From NCBI GenBank assembly GCA_002007745.1, contig CP019882.1, positions 5,332,001-5,396,000 of the forward strand: 64,000 nucleotides of DNA. Direction: 5' to 3'. Positions 27,341 through 36,795 of this stretch are shown here, piece after piece. Position numbers and translations under genes: made by a program. Positions within the stretch are counted from its first letter, which is position 1. The number at the start of each line of letters is the position of its first letter. The notes beneath the pieces were generated by a model, which saw only the letters and a list, made by a program, of their open reading frames with translations, searched no databases and was not told the origin of the DNA. The stretch is from Mycolicibacterium litorale. GTDB lineage: Bacteria > Actinomycetota > Actinomycetes > Mycobacteriales > Mycobacteriaceae.

Positions 27341-27895
27341 GTGAACCGCTTGACGAACCGCCTCGCCGCCGCATCAGCCGGCCTTGCCGCCTGCGGGTTG
27401 ATCTTGACCGGTTGCGGATCGGGGCAGATCTCGCAAACCGCCGATCAGGAATCCGCCGTCAACGGTGCCACCGCGACCGTCCAGAACATCGCCCTGCGCA
27501 ACGTCCATCTGCAGGCGGTGCAGACCGGTGACTACCTTCAGCCCGGTCGCACCGTCGAGCTGATCTTCGTGGCGGCAAACACCTCCCCGGATGTCAACGA
27601 CAAGCTGGTCAGCGTCAGCTCGGACGTCGGTTCGGTCGCCGTCACCGGTGACACCGCGATCCCGGCGAACAGCTCCCTGATCGTCGGCACCCCCGACGGC
27701 CAGGCGGAGGTCACGCCGATGGGCAGTGCGCAACCGACCAAGGCCGAGGTGACCTTGAGCCAGCCCATCACCAACGGGCTGACCTACAACTTCACCTTCG
27801 ACTTCGACAAGGCCGGCCAGACCACCGTCGCCGTGCCGATCTCGGCCGGCAACGCGCCGCGCCAGGAAGCCGCGCCCGCCGCTCCGCACGAGTGA
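27341..27895 (+). CDS. lpqE: Lipoprotein LpqE
   Basis: This 184-residue secreted lipoprotein is identified by position (carD-lpqE-radA) and form. The N-terminus is basic, then hydrophobic, with lipobox LILTGC. The mature part has a copper-chaperone-like beta-sandwich pattern (NIALRNVHLQAV, LISVSSDV-like segments), but no copper ligand set is evident. The GTG at 27341 follows GGAGG by 5 bp; an upstream ATG at 27308 would spoil the signal peptide. Confidence 0.85.
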   Translation: MNRLTNRLAAASAGLAACGLILTGCGSGQISQTADQESAVNGATATVQNIALRNVHLQAVQTGDYLQPGRTVELIFVAANTSPDVNDKLVSVSSDVGSVAVTGDTAIPANSSLIVGTPDGQAEVTPMGSAQPTKAEVTLSQPITNGLTYNFTFDFDKAGQTTVAVPISAGNAPRQEAAPAAPHE

Positions 27896-27952
27896 GCTGA
27901 CCGCGCCGCGCTAATCCGCGGATCTGTCACACCGACCCGATAACGTCACGGC

Positions 27953-29401
27953 GTGGCCAAGGCGCGTTCGCAGTATCGCTGTTCGGAATGCCGCCATGTC
28001 ACCGCGAAATGGGTGGGTCGCTGCCCGGAGTGCGGGACGTGGGGCACCGTCGACGAGGTCGCCGTGCTGGCCACCGCCGCGGGCGCCGCGCAACGCACCA
28101 TCGTGCCCACCACCCCCGCGGTGCCGATCAGTTCCATCGACCCGGCCCGCACCCGGCACTTCCCCACCGGCGTGACCGAACTCGACCGGGTGCTGGGCGG
28201 CGGGGTGGTGCCCGGCTCGGTGAGCCTGCTCGCCGGCGATCCGGGGGTGGGCAAGTCGACGCTGCTGCTCGAGGTCGTACACCGGTGGGCCCAGGCCGGA
28301 CGGCGCGCGCTGTACGTGTCCGGCGAGGAGTCGGCCGGCCAGATCCGGATGCGCGCCGAGCGCACCGGCTGCAGCCATGACGAGGTGTTCCTGGCCGCCG
28401 AATCCGATGTGCACACCGTGCTGGGCCACATCGACGCCGTGCAGCCGAGCCTGGTGGTGGTCGATTCGGTGCAGACCATGACCGCCGGCGACACCGACGG
28501 CGTGGTGGGCGGCGTGACCCAGGTGCGCGCGGTGACCGCGGCCCTGACGGCGGCGGCCAAGTCCACCGGCGTCGCGCTGGTGCTGGTGGGCCACGTCACC
28601 AAGGACGGCGCCATCGCGGGGCCTCGGTCCCTCGAACACCTCGTCGACGTGGTGTTGCACTTCGAGGGTGACCGCAATTCGGCGCTGCGCATGGTCCGCG
28701 GAGTCAAGAACCGCTTCGGCGCCGCCGACGAGGTCGGGTGTTTCCTGCTGCACGAAGACGGGATCGAAGGTGTCGCCGATCCGTCCGGGTTGTTCCTCGA
28801 CGAGCGCCCCAATCCCGTCCCGGGCACCGCGGTCACCGTGGCGCTGGACGGCAAACGGCCGCTGATCGGCGAGGTCCAGGCGTTGCTGGCCTTTCGCCCC
28901 GAGAACGCCGCGCCGCGCCGCGCCGTCAGCGGGGTGGACAGCTCGCGGGCGGCGATGATCGCCGCCGTCCTGGAACGGCGGGCCAACCTGAAGGTGAGCG
29001 CCACCGACATCTACCTGTCCACCGTGGGCGGGATGCGCTTGACGGATCCATCCGCCGACCTGGCGGTCGCGGTGGCGATGGCTTCGGCCTACGCCGACAT
29101 GCCGATGCCCACCACCACGGTGGTGATCGGCGAAGTCGGCCTGGCCGGCGATCTGCGCCGAGTGACCGGTATGGACCGCCGGCTGGCCGAGGCGGCGCGG
29201 CTGGGCTTCACCACCGCCCTGGTCCCGGTCGGCTGCGGCACGGTTCCGCGGGGCTTGCGGGCCATTGAATCCGCCACGATCGCCGACGCGCTGCGCTCGA
29301 TGCTGTCGCTGACGAAATCCCCGTACGACAAGGTCGTGACGCAACTTAGGCGGGAGGGGTCGAGTAACGACCTCGACGCAATGGACAATAAGTGGCTGTG
29401 A
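27953..29401 (+). CDS. radA: DNA repair protein RadA
   Basis: RadA helps process recombination branches. The 482-residue protein shows the order expected: a C4 zinc finger (YRCSECRHV, GRCPECGTWG), a RecA-like ATPase with Walker A GDPGVGKST, the RadA motif KNRFG (VRGVKNRFGAADEVG), and a Lon-protease-like C-terminus. It starts with GTG at 27953 and its TGA overlaps the disA start by about 10 bp. The disA pairing is conserved in mycobacteria. Confidence 0.95.
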   Translation: MAKARSQYRCSECRHVTAKWVGRCPECGTWGTVDEVAVLATAAGAAQRTIVPTTPAVPISSIDPARTRHFPTGVTELDRVLGGGVVPGSVSLLAGDPGVGKSTLLLEVVHRWAQAGRRALYVSGEESAGQIRMRAERTGCSHDEVFLAAESDVHTVLGHIDAVQPSLVVVDSVQTMTAGDTDGVVGGVTQVRAVTAALTAAAKSTGVALVLVGHVTKDGAIAGPRSLEHLVDVVLHFEGDRNSALRMVRGVKNRFGAADEVGCFLLHEDGIEGVADPSGLFLDERPNPVPGTAVTVALDGKRPLIGEVQALLAFRPENAAPRRAVSGVDSSRAAMIAAVLERRANLKVSATDIYLSTVGGMRLTDPSADLAVAVAMASAYADMPMPTTTVVIGEVGLAGDLRRVTGMDRRLAEAARLGFTTALVPVGCGTVPRGLRAIESATIADALRSMLSLTKSPYDKVVTQLRREGSSNDLDAMDNKWL

Positions 29402-30507
29402 GCACGGTCAACCGGACGAACGGCTCGGCACAGCCGACCGCTGTCACGCTGCGCGAGGCCATCGGGCGGCTGGCACCGGGTACCGCCCTGCGCGACGGCC
29501 TGGAACGCATCCTGCGCGGGCGCACGGGTGCGCTGATCGTCCTGGGCTATGACGAACGGGTCGAGACGATCTGCGACGGCGGATTCTCGCTGGACGTCCG
29601 GTTCGCCCCCACCCGGCTGCGGGAGCTCTCCAAGATGGACGGCGCGGTGGTGCTGTCCACCGACGGCAGCCGGATCGTCCGGGCCAACGTGCAGCTGGTG
29701 CCCGACCCGACCATCCCGACCGACGAGTCCGGCACCCGTCACCGGTCGGCGGAGCGCACCGCCATCCAGACCGGTTACCCGGTGATCTCGGTCAGCCACT
29801 CGATGAACATCGTCACCGTCTACGTCTCCGGCGAACGGCATGTGGTCGCCGACTCGGCCACCATCCTGTCCCGGGCCAACCAGGCGATCGCGACGCTCGA
29901 ACGCTACAAGGCACGCCTCGACGAGGTCTCGCGTCAGCTGTCCACCGCCGAGATCGAGGACTTCGTCACGCTGCGCGACGTGATGACGGTAGTCCAGCGG
30001 CTGGAGATGGTCCGTCGGATCGGCCTCGAAATCGACTATGACGCAGTCGAACTCGGCACCGACGGCCGCCAGTTACGGCTGCAGCTCGAGGAGCTCCTCG
30101 GCGGCAACGACACCGCCCGCGAGCTGATCGTGCGCGACTATCACGCCAACCCCGACCCGCCGTCCAAGGCTCAGGTGTCGGCGACCCTTTCCGAGCTCGA
30201 CTCGCTGTCGGACACCGAGCTGTTGGACTTCACCGCGCTGTCCCGGGTGTTCGGCTATCCCTCCACTGCCGAGGCGCAGGATTCAGCGCTGAGCGCGCGC
30301 GGCTATCGGGCGATGGCTGGTATCCCGCGTCTGCAGTTCGCCCATGTCGATCTGTTGGTACGCCGGTTCGGCTCGCTGCAGGGCCTGCTCGCCGCCAGCG
30401 CCACCGACCTACAGTCCGTCGAGGGGATCGGCGCCATGTGGGCACGCCACGTCCGCGAGGGTCTGTCCCAGCTGGCCGAGTCGACGATCGCCGATCGGCT
30501 GGTCTAG
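29392..30507 (+). CDS. disA: Diadenylate cyclase DisA
   Basis: DisA makes cyclic di-AMP from two ATP and scans DNA. The N-terminal DAC domain has the catalytic DGA (KMDGAVVLSTDGSRI) and RHR (GTRHRSAERTAI) motifs, followed by a helical spine and a C-terminal helix-hairpin-helix region (LQSVEGIGAMWARHV). The 371-residue length fits. GTG at 29392 overlaps the radA stop; a second in-frame GTG at 29398 is an equal candidate. radA and disA are co-transcribed. Confidence 0.95.
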   Translation: MAVSTVNRTNGSAQPTAVTLREAIGRLAPGTALRDGLERILRGRTGALIVLGYDERVETICDGGFSLDVRFAPTRLRELSKMDGAVVLSTDGSRIVRANVQLVPDPTIPTDESGTRHRSAERTAIQTGYPVISVSHSMNIVTVYVSGERHVVADSATILSRANQAIATLERYKARLDEVSRQLSTAEIEDFVTLRDVMTVVQRLEMVRRIGLEIDYDAVELGTDGRQLRLQLEELLGGNDTARELIVRDYHANPDPPSKAQVSATLSELDSLSDTELLDFTALSRVFGYPSTAEAQDSALSARGYRAMAGIPRLQFAHVDLLVRRFGSLQGLLAASATDLQSVEGIGAMWARHVREGLSQLAESTIADRLV

Positions 30508-30542
30508 CGACGATGCGGGCCCCGGGTCTCGCCACACCGAGA

Positions 30543-30589
30543 CAGAACCGAGCGCGACTATCTGCCCGCAGATCTCGCTCTGAGTTCTG
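30543..30589. terminator. Nested hairpin between convergent disA and a membrane protein gene
   Basis: Three paired segments nest: CAGAAC/GTTCTG, GAGCG/CGCTC and ATCTGC/GCAGAT, the last pair (30560-30573) separated by only two bases. The structure sits in the 97-bp gap between converging genes and may end transcription from both sides. Confidence 0.55.
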
Positions 30590-30604
30590 ACTGGACGTCG
30601 AGTC

Positions 30605-31405
30605 CTATCCGGCAGGGGCCGGCGCCGGGGCGTCAGCCGGAGGGGCCTCCGCGGGTGGCTCCGCGCCCGCCGGCGGCACAGCGCCCGGCGGCGGCGCGTC
30701 GGCGAGGATGAACGGCACCGATGCCGACCGCAGGTTGCCCAGCTGGACGACCAGGTTGTAGGTGCCGGGACCGATCGGCTGGCGCGGCAGCGGGCACTGC
30801 GGCGCCGAACCCATCCCGGTCCAGGTCACCTCGGTGGTCACCTGCTCGCCAGGATTGAACGTCTTCACCAGCGTCTCGTTGGACGGCGCGCAGTCCAGGT
30901 TGGACCACAGCCGCTTGTTGTCGAGGGAGTACACGTAGGCCGCGAGCACCGCGGCGCCGACATCGCGCTTGCAGGCGACCAGACCGATATTGGTCACCAC
31001 CATGGTGAACTTGGGCTGGTCACCGATCACGTACTGCGGCTGGTTGGTGATGCCCTTGACCGCCAGGTTGGAGTCCGGGCAGTCGTCGCCCTCTTTGAGG
31101 ATCGGCGGCGGGACGACGGCTTCGGTGGGGGTCGGTGTGGGTGCGGGCACGTTGGACTCGGCGGGCGGCGCCACGACAGGCGCCCGATTCTCCGGCTGTG
31201 CATTGGGCGTCGGTGCGGCGGTGGTCTGCACCGCGGTCTTGGTGTCCGAGCCGCCGCTGAAGACCACGAAGACGACCCCGACGATGATGGCCAGGACCAG
31301 CGCGGCAATGCCTATAGCCAGTCCCCGGCGTCGCCAATAGATTTGCGAGGGCAGCGGGCCATGCGGTTCCAGATCCAGCACCTTCTCACGGTAAGGCCAG
31401 GTCAT
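30605..31405 (-). CDS. Single-pass membrane protein (Rv3587c type)
   Basis: This 266-residue protein has a short cytoplasmic N-terminus, one membrane segment at about residues 28-51 (LAIGIAALVLAIIVGVVFVV), a Pro/Thr-rich linker, an extracytoplasmic domain (VKGITNQPQYVIGDQPKFTM) with paired cysteines, and a Pro/Ala-rich tail. It matches M. tuberculosis Rv3587c by position. Function is unknown. It converges on disA and lies upstream of the carbonic anhydrase by 56 bp in the other direction. Confidence 0.75.
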   Translation of the reverse strand: MTWPYREKVLDLEPHGPLPSQIYWRRRGLAIGIAALVLAIIVGVVFVVFSGGSDTKTAVQTTAAPTPNAQPENRAPVVAPPAESNVPAPTPTPTEAVVPPPILKEGDDCPDSNLAVKGITNQPQYVIGDQPKFTMVVTNIGLVACKRDVGAAVLAAYVYSLDNKRLWSNLDCAPSNETLVKTFNPGEQVTTEVTWTGMGSAPQCPLPRQPIGPGTYNLVVQLGNLRSASVPFILADAPPPGAVPPAGAEPPAEAPPADAPAPAPAG

Positions 31406-31461
31406 GGCTAATTGTTCGACCCGGCTCGGCGTGTCGCCTTGTTCGCCGGGCGCAAAAGTGA

Positions 31462-32079
31462 TTACTCGCCGATATCGCCCAGATGTTCACGCAGGGCCAC
31501 CTTGCCGTCGGCCAGGTGGTAGGTGAGTCCGACGATGGCCAGCGTCCCGGCCGCGACCCGTTCGGCGATGGCGGTGGACCGGGCCAGCAGTTGGGTGCCG
31601 GTCTCGATGACGTGGCGCGCCTCGAACTCGTCGACGCGCGTCAGTCCTTCCCGGCGACCCACCAGGATCGATGGGGTGACCCGCTCGACGACGTCGCGGA
31701 CATAACCGCCCGGCACCGCCCCGTCCTCGAGTGCGGTCAACGTTGCCTGCACCGCACCACAGCTGTCGTGCCCGAGCACCGCGATCAACGGCACGTTGAG
31801 GACACTGACCGCGTACTCGATGGAGCCGAGCACAGCGGAGTCGATGACGTGGCCTGCGGTGCGGACGACGAACATGTCGCCGAGACCTTGGTCGAAGATG
31901 ATCTCGGCAGCCACTCGGCTGTCGGCGCAACCGAAGACGACCGCGGTCGGCCGTTGTTCGGCGGCCAGGCTGGCGCGATGTTCGATGCTCTGGCTGGGAT
32001 GCTCGGGCCGGCCGGCGACGAATCGCTCGTTACCCTCTTTGAGTGCCTTCCAAGCTGTCACGGGGCTGGTGTTCGGCAT
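31462..32079 (-). CDS. canB: Beta-carbonic anhydrase
   Basis: This 205-residue zinc enzyme hydrates CO2 to bicarbonate. The zinc ligands and catalytic dyad appear as FGCADSRV and GHDSCGAV, typical of beta-class enzymes. The sequence follows M. tuberculosis CanB (Rv3588c) closely, including GDMFVVRTAGHVIDSA. The ATG at 32079 gives the mature M. tuberculosis-like start MPNTSPV; an ATG three codons upstream is possible. mutY diverges 37 bp away. Confidence 0.93.
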   Translation of the reverse strand: MPNTSPVTAWKALKEGNERFVAGRPEHPSQSIEHRASLAAEQRPTAVVFGCADSRVAAEIIFDQGLGDMFVVRTAGHVIDSAVLGSIEYAVSVLNVPLIAVLGHDSCGAVQATLTALEDGAVPGGYVRDVVERVTPSILVGRREGLTRVDEFEARHVIETGTQLLARSTAIAERVAAGTLAIVGLTYHLADGKVALREHLGDIGE

Positions 32080-32116
32080 GGCGACCATTGTGCCCTGTCC
32101 GTCACCGGCGCACGTC

Positions 32117-32992
32117 ATGACCATCGATCCGGCCCAGCTGGTGCGGTGGTACGGCCAGGCCCGCCGCGACCTGCCGTGGCGAGAGCCCGGTGTGACGGCG
32201 TGGCAGATCCTGGTCAGTGAATTCATGCTGCAGCAGACTCCGGTGGCCAGGGTCGCGCCCATTTGGCTGGACTGGGTGGCCCGCTGGCCGACGCCGTCGG
32301 CGACGGCGGCCGCCGGCACCGCCGATGTGTTGCGCGCGTGGGGCAAGCTCGGCTATCCGCGACGCGCGAAACGCCTGCACGAGTGCGCCACGGTAATCGC
32401 CACCGAGCACGGCGACCTGGTCCCCGACGATGTCGAAACCCTGCTCACCCTGCCCGGCGTCGGCGCCTACACAGCCCGGGCGGTGGCCTGCTTCGCCTAC
32501 CGCAAGAACGTCCCCGTGGTGGACACCAATGTGCGTCGGGTGGTGGCCCGCGCGGTGCACGGTCTGCCCGACGCGGGAAACCCGTCGGCGGTGCGTGATC
32601 TGGCCGATGTCGCGGCACTGCTGCCCGACGACCCTTCGGCGCCGGTGTTCTCGGCCGCGCTGATGGAACTCGGTGCCACCGTGTGCACGGCCCGTTCACC
32701 GAAGTGCGGACTATGCCCGCTCAGCGTGTGCGCATGGCGAGCGGCCGGCCATCCCCCTGCGACCGCGGCGCCGCGGCCCGCCCAGCGTTATGCGGGCACC
32801 GACCGCCAGGTGCGGGGCAAGCTGCTCGACGTGCTGAGGGCCAGTGCGATACCGGTGCTGCGCGACCAGTTGGATGCGGTGTGGCTGACCGATCCGGCGC
32901 AGCGGGACCGGGCGCTGGACTCGCTGCTCGTGGACGGTTTGGTGGAACAGACCGCCGACGGCCGGTTCGCCCTGTGCGGCGAGGGCGGTTAG
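32117..32992 (+). CDS. mutY: A/G-specific adenine glycosylase
   Basis: MutY removes adenine mispaired with 8-oxoguanine. The 291-residue protein has EFMLQQTPV with the catalytic Glu, the helix-hairpin-helix LPGVGAYTARAVACFAY, the essential Asp in VVDTNV, and a C-terminal Cys cluster for an iron-sulphur centre (CTARSPKCGLCPLSVC). The ATG at 32117 starts just before the conserved domain; the upstream open frame overlaps the divergent carbonic anhydrase. Confidence 0.93.
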   Translation: MTIDPAQLVRWYGQARRDLPWREPGVTAWQILVSEFMLQQTPVARVAPIWLDWVARWPTPSATAAAGTADVLRAWGKLGYPRRAKRLHECATVIATEHGDLVPDDVETLLTLPGVGAYTARAVACFAYRKNVPVVDTNVRRVVARAVHGLPDAGNPSAVRDLADVAALLPDDPSAPVFSAALMELGATVCTARSPKCGLCPLSVCAWRAAGHPPATAAPRPAQRYAGTDRQVRGKLLDVLRASAIPVLRDQLDAVWLTDPAQRDRALDSLLVDGLVEQTADGRFALCGEGG

Positions 32993-33005
32993 CGCCGGGC
33001 CCTAC

Positions 33006-33965
33006 TCAGGCCGAGCGCGCGAAGCGGCGGCGGTAGTCCGACGGCGTGACTCCGACGATCCGCCGGAAATGGTGCCGCAACAGCGTGGCGTTGCCGAAAC
33101 CGGCACGCTCGGCGATGCGGTCGACGTCCAGGTCGGTCTCCTCGAGCAGCCGCCGCGCATAGAGCACCCGCTGGTCGGTGACCCACTGCATGGGCGTGAT
33201 CCCGGCCTCCTCGACGAAGCGCCGCGCGAACGTGCGCGCCGACATGTTGGCTCGCCGGGCGAGGCTGGCCACCGTGTGCGGCTTGTCCAGATTCGACAGG
33301 ATCCAATCCAATTGCGGTGCAAAGCCTTCCGAACATCGCGCCGGCATGGGCTGGTCGATGTACTGGCGTTGGCCGCCGTCTCGCTGCGGCGGCACGACCA
33401 TTCGGCGCGCGATGATGTTGGTGACGGCGCTGCCCAGCTCCCGGCGCACCAGGTGCAGACTCGCGTCGATGCCCGCGGCGGTTCCGGCGCTGGTGACCAG
33501 ATCACCGTCGTCGACGTAGAGCACGTTGCGGTCGACGAACGCGGTGGGATAGCGCCGGGCGAGTTCGTCGGCGTGCATCCAGTGCGTGGTCACCCGCCGA
33601 CCGTCGAGTAGGCCGGCCTCCCCGGCCACGAACACTCCCGAGCACACCGTCAGAATCGTCGACCCCGACTCGTGGGCCTTGCGCAGGGCATCCAACGCCT
33701 CGCGTGGGTAGGACTCGACCGGCTTGGAGACCGCGGGCACCGCGACCACGTCGACACCGATCAGGTCGTCGAGCCCGTGGTCGGGCACCAGCTGCGCGCC
33801 CACACTGGTTCGCAACGACTTGCCGGCCTCCGGGCCGCAAACCTTGAAATCGAAGTTGGGCACCCCGTCGGCGGTGCGGTCGATGCCGAACACCTCGCAG
33901 ATCACCCCGAACTCGAAGACGGTGACACCGTCGAGCACCAGGGCGGACACACTCTTGAGCGGCAT
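33006..33965 (-). CDS. GlxA-family AraC-type regulator
   Basis: This 319-residue regulator has an N-terminal DJ-1/PfpI-like domain, including the elbow TVCSGVFVAGEAG with its Cys, and a C-terminal AraC double HTH (ARRANMSARTFARRFVEEAG, AERAGFGNATLLRHHF). It starts at ATG 33965 and converges on mutY with a 13-bp gap. M. tuberculosis has a PE_PGRS gene near this position, so this is a species-level difference. The targets are not evident. Confidence 0.87.
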   Translation of the reverse strand: MPLKSVSALVLDGVTVFEFGVICEVFGIDRTADGVPNFDFKVCGPEAGKSLRTSVGAQLVPDHGLDDLIGVDVVAVPAVSKPVESYPREALDALRKAHESGSTILTVCSGVFVAGEAGLLDGRRVTTHWMHADELARRYPTAFVDRNVLYVDDGDLVTSAGTAAGIDASLHLVRRELGSAVTNIIARRMVVPPQRDGGQRQYIDQPMPARCSEGFAPQLDWILSNLDKPHTVASLARRANMSARTFARRFVEEAGITPMQWVTDQRVLYARRLLEETDLDVDRIAERAGFGNATLLRHHFRRIVGVTPSDYRRRFARSA

Positions 33966-34036
33966 GGCAGTATTTTATCCTACGCGGTCATTGCTGCCAC
34001 TGTTGGCTGGATCTATTCGGACGAAGACTTACTGCC

Positions 34037-34309
34037 ATGACTGCACTCCTCACCTTTCTGTTGTTAACGGTTCTTCTGCTCGCTCCGTTCGCCGTCGTGG
34101 CCGCCATTGCGACGGTTTCGCACCGGGATGGCACCCTGCGCCTGCACGCCGGCCAATTCCGGGTCAGCGCACCGATGGTGGGCCATCTGTACGACGACGG
34201 CCATGACGCCGACGCGCGCCGGGTCGAGCACGACCTCGACGCCGCCCGCACCCGCTTCGAGGAGCACCCGGTGTGGCCGTCACCCGGAGTTCTCGGGGAG
34301 CGTCGCTAA
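34037..34309 (+). CDS. Small single-TM protein of unknown function
   Basis: This 90-residue product has a hydrophobic N-terminal segment at about residues 3-26 (LLTFLLLTVLLLAPFAVVAA), then a soluble, charged tail with HLYDDGHDADARRVEHDL. No family is recognised. The last 30 bp overlap the convergent hydrolase gene. Independent position and coding-like composition argue for a real gene, but support is modest. Confidence 0.5.
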   Translation: MTALLTFLLLTVLLLAPFAVVAAIATVSHRDGTLRLHAGQFRVSAPMVGHLYDDGHDADARRVEHDLDAARTRFEEHPVWPSPGVLGERR

Positions 34310-35056
34310 GAAGGTCTCGACCGCCTCCCGGTAGCGCTGCGGCGCGTCGTCGTGGACGAGATGGCCGGCACCGGGCACGCGCACATAGGCCGCCCGGGGT
34401 CCGGCCATCTCCAGCATCCGACGCATCTGACCAGGTGGCGTCACCGAATCGCCGGCCTCGATGAGCAACGACGGCGCTCGCACCGAACTCCACTGCTGCC
34501 AGTAATCCCGGGTGCCCCACTGCGCGGCGATCTCGATCCACCGCGACGGCTGACCGTGCAGACGCCAACCCGTCGGGGTCCGGTCGAAGGCCTCCAGGAA
34601 GTAGCGGCCGGCGACCGGCCCGAACTCGTCGAAAACCTGGTCGGCGCAGGCGTATTCGACAGGCAGCGCGTGCACCCAGGGCTCCCAGGGTCCGGTGGTG
34701 CGGCCGACGAAGTCCGGCGCCATGTCCTCGACCACCACCGCGCTGACCAGATCCGGCCGCTGCGCGGCCAGGCACCACGAATGCAGCCCCCCCATCGAGT
34801 GACCGACGAGCACCACCGGACGGCCCAGGTCGGCAACCGCGGCGGCGAGATCGTCGACGAATCTCTCGGTGCTCACCGGCGCGCTGTCGGCGACATCGCG
34901 GCCGCGGTGCCAGGGGGCGTCGTAGGTGTAGACCGCCCCGAACCGGGCCAGCCACGGCGTCTGCCTCGACCAGGTGCTCCCGCGGCCCATCAGGCCGTGC
35001 ACCAGCACCAGCGGAGGGCCGCTGCCACCCCGCCACGTCAGCAGTTCGGTGCTCAC
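34280..35056 (-). CDS. Alpha/beta hydrolase (Rv3591c type)
   Basis: This 258-residue hydrolase has LVHGLMGRGSTW (oxyanion hole), nucleophile elbow VGHSMGGLH, acid region IEAGDSVTPP and catalytic His in GAGHLVHDD. Its position beside mhuD equals M. tuberculosis Rv3591c. The GTG at 35056 begins at VSTELLTW, just before the domain; the frame continues to 35206 but would overlap mhuD. Its substrate is unknown. Confidence 0.85.
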   Translation of the reverse strand: MSTELLTWRGGSGPPLVLVHGLMGRGSTWSRQTPWLARFGAVYTYDAPWHRGRDVADSAPVSTERFVDDLAAAVADLGRPVVLVGHSMGGLHSWCLAAQRPDLVSAVVVEDMAPDFVGRTTGPWEPWVHALPVEYACADQVFDEFGPVAGRYFLEAFDRTPTGWRLHGQPSRWIEIAAQWGTRDYWQQWSSVRAPSLLIEAGDSVTPPGQMRRMLEMAGPRAAYVRVPGAGHLVHDDAPQRYREAVETFLATLPENSG

Positions 35057-35111
35057 CGCCTCATCTTGCGCTGTCGGCCACTGACTTCGGCGGGCGCGGT
35101 AGCCTAGCGCC

Positions 35112-35429
35112 ATGTCCGTGGTGAAGATCAACGCAATCGAGATACCGCCGGGTGCCGGCCCCGAATTGGAGAAGCGGTTCGCCAACCGGGCGCACGCCGT
35201 CGACAACCAGCCTGGCTTCCTCGGGTTTCAGTTGCTACGCCCGGTCAAGGGCGAGGACCGCTACTTCGTGGTGACCAAGTGGGAGTCCGAAGAAGCCTTC
35301 CAGGCCTGGGCCACCGGACCGGCGATCCACGCGCACGCCGGTGAACGCGCCAACCCGGTGGCCAAGGGTGCCCATCTGCTCGAGTTCGAGGTTGTGTTGG
35401 ACGTTGCCGGGACCGGCGCCGAGGCGTAG
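35112..35429 (+). CDS. mhuD: Heme-degrading monooxygenase MhuD
   Basis: MhuD breaks heme to mycobilin and iron without releasing CO. The 105-residue ABM-fold protein keeps the residues known to be important in M. tuberculosis MhuD: Asn7, Trp66 and the heme-ligating His75, at exactly those numbers. It diverges from the hydrolase by 55 bp and overlaps or abuts lpqF downstream. Iron control is expected but no IdeR box was recognised. Confidence 0.95.
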   Translation: MSVVKINAIEIPPGAGPELEKRFANRAHAVDNQPGFLGFQLLRPVKGEDRYFVVTKWESEEAFQAWATGPAIHAHAGERANPVAKGAHLLEFEVVLDVAGTGAEA

Positions 35430-36795
35430 CGCGCGCCAGGCGCGCCGCCGCGCAGTGGTCAGCGGTGTGGTCAACGCCATCGCGCTGGCCACCGTCATCT
35501 CCTCCGCGGCCGCCCTGGCAACCGGCTGCGCCCCCGCGCCCGCACCGCAGGCCAACGCCGGCGCGGGTGTCCGCATCGACGTCAACACCCCGCAGGGGGT
35601 GCGGGCCAAACAGGTCATGGACATGCTGAACTCCGACTGGCCCATCGGGCCGGCCAGCGTCAAGACACTGGCCGCCCCGGACATGGTGGATTCGGTTTCG
35701 GCCACCATGGACTCACTGTGGTGGGACCGTCCGTTCACGCTGGCCGGTGTCGACATCGGCGCCAATGTGGCGACCCTGCACCTGCTCACCTCCTACGGTG
35801 CCCGCCAGGACATCGACCTGCGCACCGGCGACGACACCTTTGTCCGCCGGTTCGAGGTGACCACCGAGAAGCCCACCATCAACTCCTGGCAGGACGTCGA
35901 TGCCGCACTGAGCCGGACCGGGGCCCGGTACTCGTGGCAAGTCTCCAAGGTCGACGATGGGCGCTGCGAGAAGGTGGCAGGCACCAACACCTCCGAATCT
36001 TTGCCGCTGGCATCAATTTTCAAGACCTACGTGCTCTTCGCGGTCGAAACCGCGGTGACCGCAGGCACTCTGGATTGGGACGACAAGCTCACCATCACCG
36101 CCGAGGCGAAGAAGCTCGGCTCGTCGGGTTTCGACAAGCTCCCGCCCGGGTCGCAGATCACCGTGCGTCAGGCCGCCGGCAAGATGATCGCCACCAGCGA
36201 CAATATGGCCACCGACCTGTTGATCGGGCGGCTGGGCACGCACGCCATCGAGCAGGCGCTGGCCGAGGCGGGCCACCACGACCCGGCCAGCATGACGCCC
36301 TTCCCCACCATGCGCGAGATCTTCTCGATCGGTTGGGGGAACCCCGATCTGCGCGAACAGTGGAAGACCGCGAATCCGATGCAGCGCGCAATGCTGCTGC
36401 GGCAGGCCGACTCTCACCCCTACGACCCAGACCCGCAACGAACCCACGCCCCCGGGTCGGCGTACGGCGCGGAATGGTACGGCAGCGCCGACGACATCTG
36501 CCGGGTGCACGCCGCCCTGCAGCACAACGCCGTCGGCCGGGCCGCGCCGGTCAAGGACATCATGTCCGAGATCGCGGGTATCGACCTCGACCGCACCGAG
36601 TGGCCCTATATCGGTGCCAAAGCCGGCAACCTGCCCGGTGACTTCACCTTCAGCTGGTACGCCGTCGACCGCACCGGCCAGGCCTGGGTGGCCAGCTTCC
36701 AGTTCAACTGGCCGCGCTACCACAGCCCGAACGCCGGCGGCTACCTGATGACGATCATCAAGCAAGTCTTCGGGCTACTGCCCCGCTATCGCTGA
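35404..36795 (+). CDS. lpqF: Lipoprotein LpqF, beta-lactamase-like
   Basis: This protein of about 463 residues is an exported lipoprotein with a serine beta-lactamase/transpeptidase fold. A basic leader and hydrophobic stretch end in lipobox LATGC. The motifs are SxxK as SIFK (SLPLASIFKTYV), SDN as ATSDNMATD, and a KTG-like KAG (GAKAGNLPG). It matches M. tuberculosis LpqF (Rv3593) by position. The start is uncertain: TTG at 35404 retains the basic signal region but overlaps mhuD by 26 bp; GTG at 35455 would not overlap but lacks positive charges. Confidence 0.85.
   Translation: MPGPAPRRSARQARRRAVVSGVVNAIALATVISSAAALATGCAPAPAPQANAGAGVRIDVNTPQGVRAKQVMDMLNSDWPIGPASVKTLAAPDMVDSVSATMDSLWWDRPFTLAGVDIGANVATLHLLTSYGARQDIDLRTGDDTFVRRFEVTTEKPTINSWQDVDAALSRTGARYSWQVSKVDDGRCEKVAGTNTSESLPLASIFKTYVLFAVETAVTAGTLDWDDKLTITAEAKKLGSSGFDKLPPGSQITVRQAAGKMIATSDNMATDLLIGRLGTHAIEQALAEAGHHDPASMTPFPTMREIFSIGWGNPDLREQWKTANPMQRAMLLRQADSHPYDPDPQRTHAPGSAYGAEWYGSADDICRVHAALQHNAVGRAAPVKDIMSEIAGIDLDRTEWPYIGAKAGNLPGDFTFSWYAVDRTGQAWVASFQFNWPRYHSPNAGGYLMTIIKQVFGLLPRYR

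Noticed and set aside
27911..29344. A 477-codon reverse frame opposite radA
   Set aside because: radA has all its motifs on the plus strand; the reverse product is Gly/His/Arg-rich with no recognisable domain.
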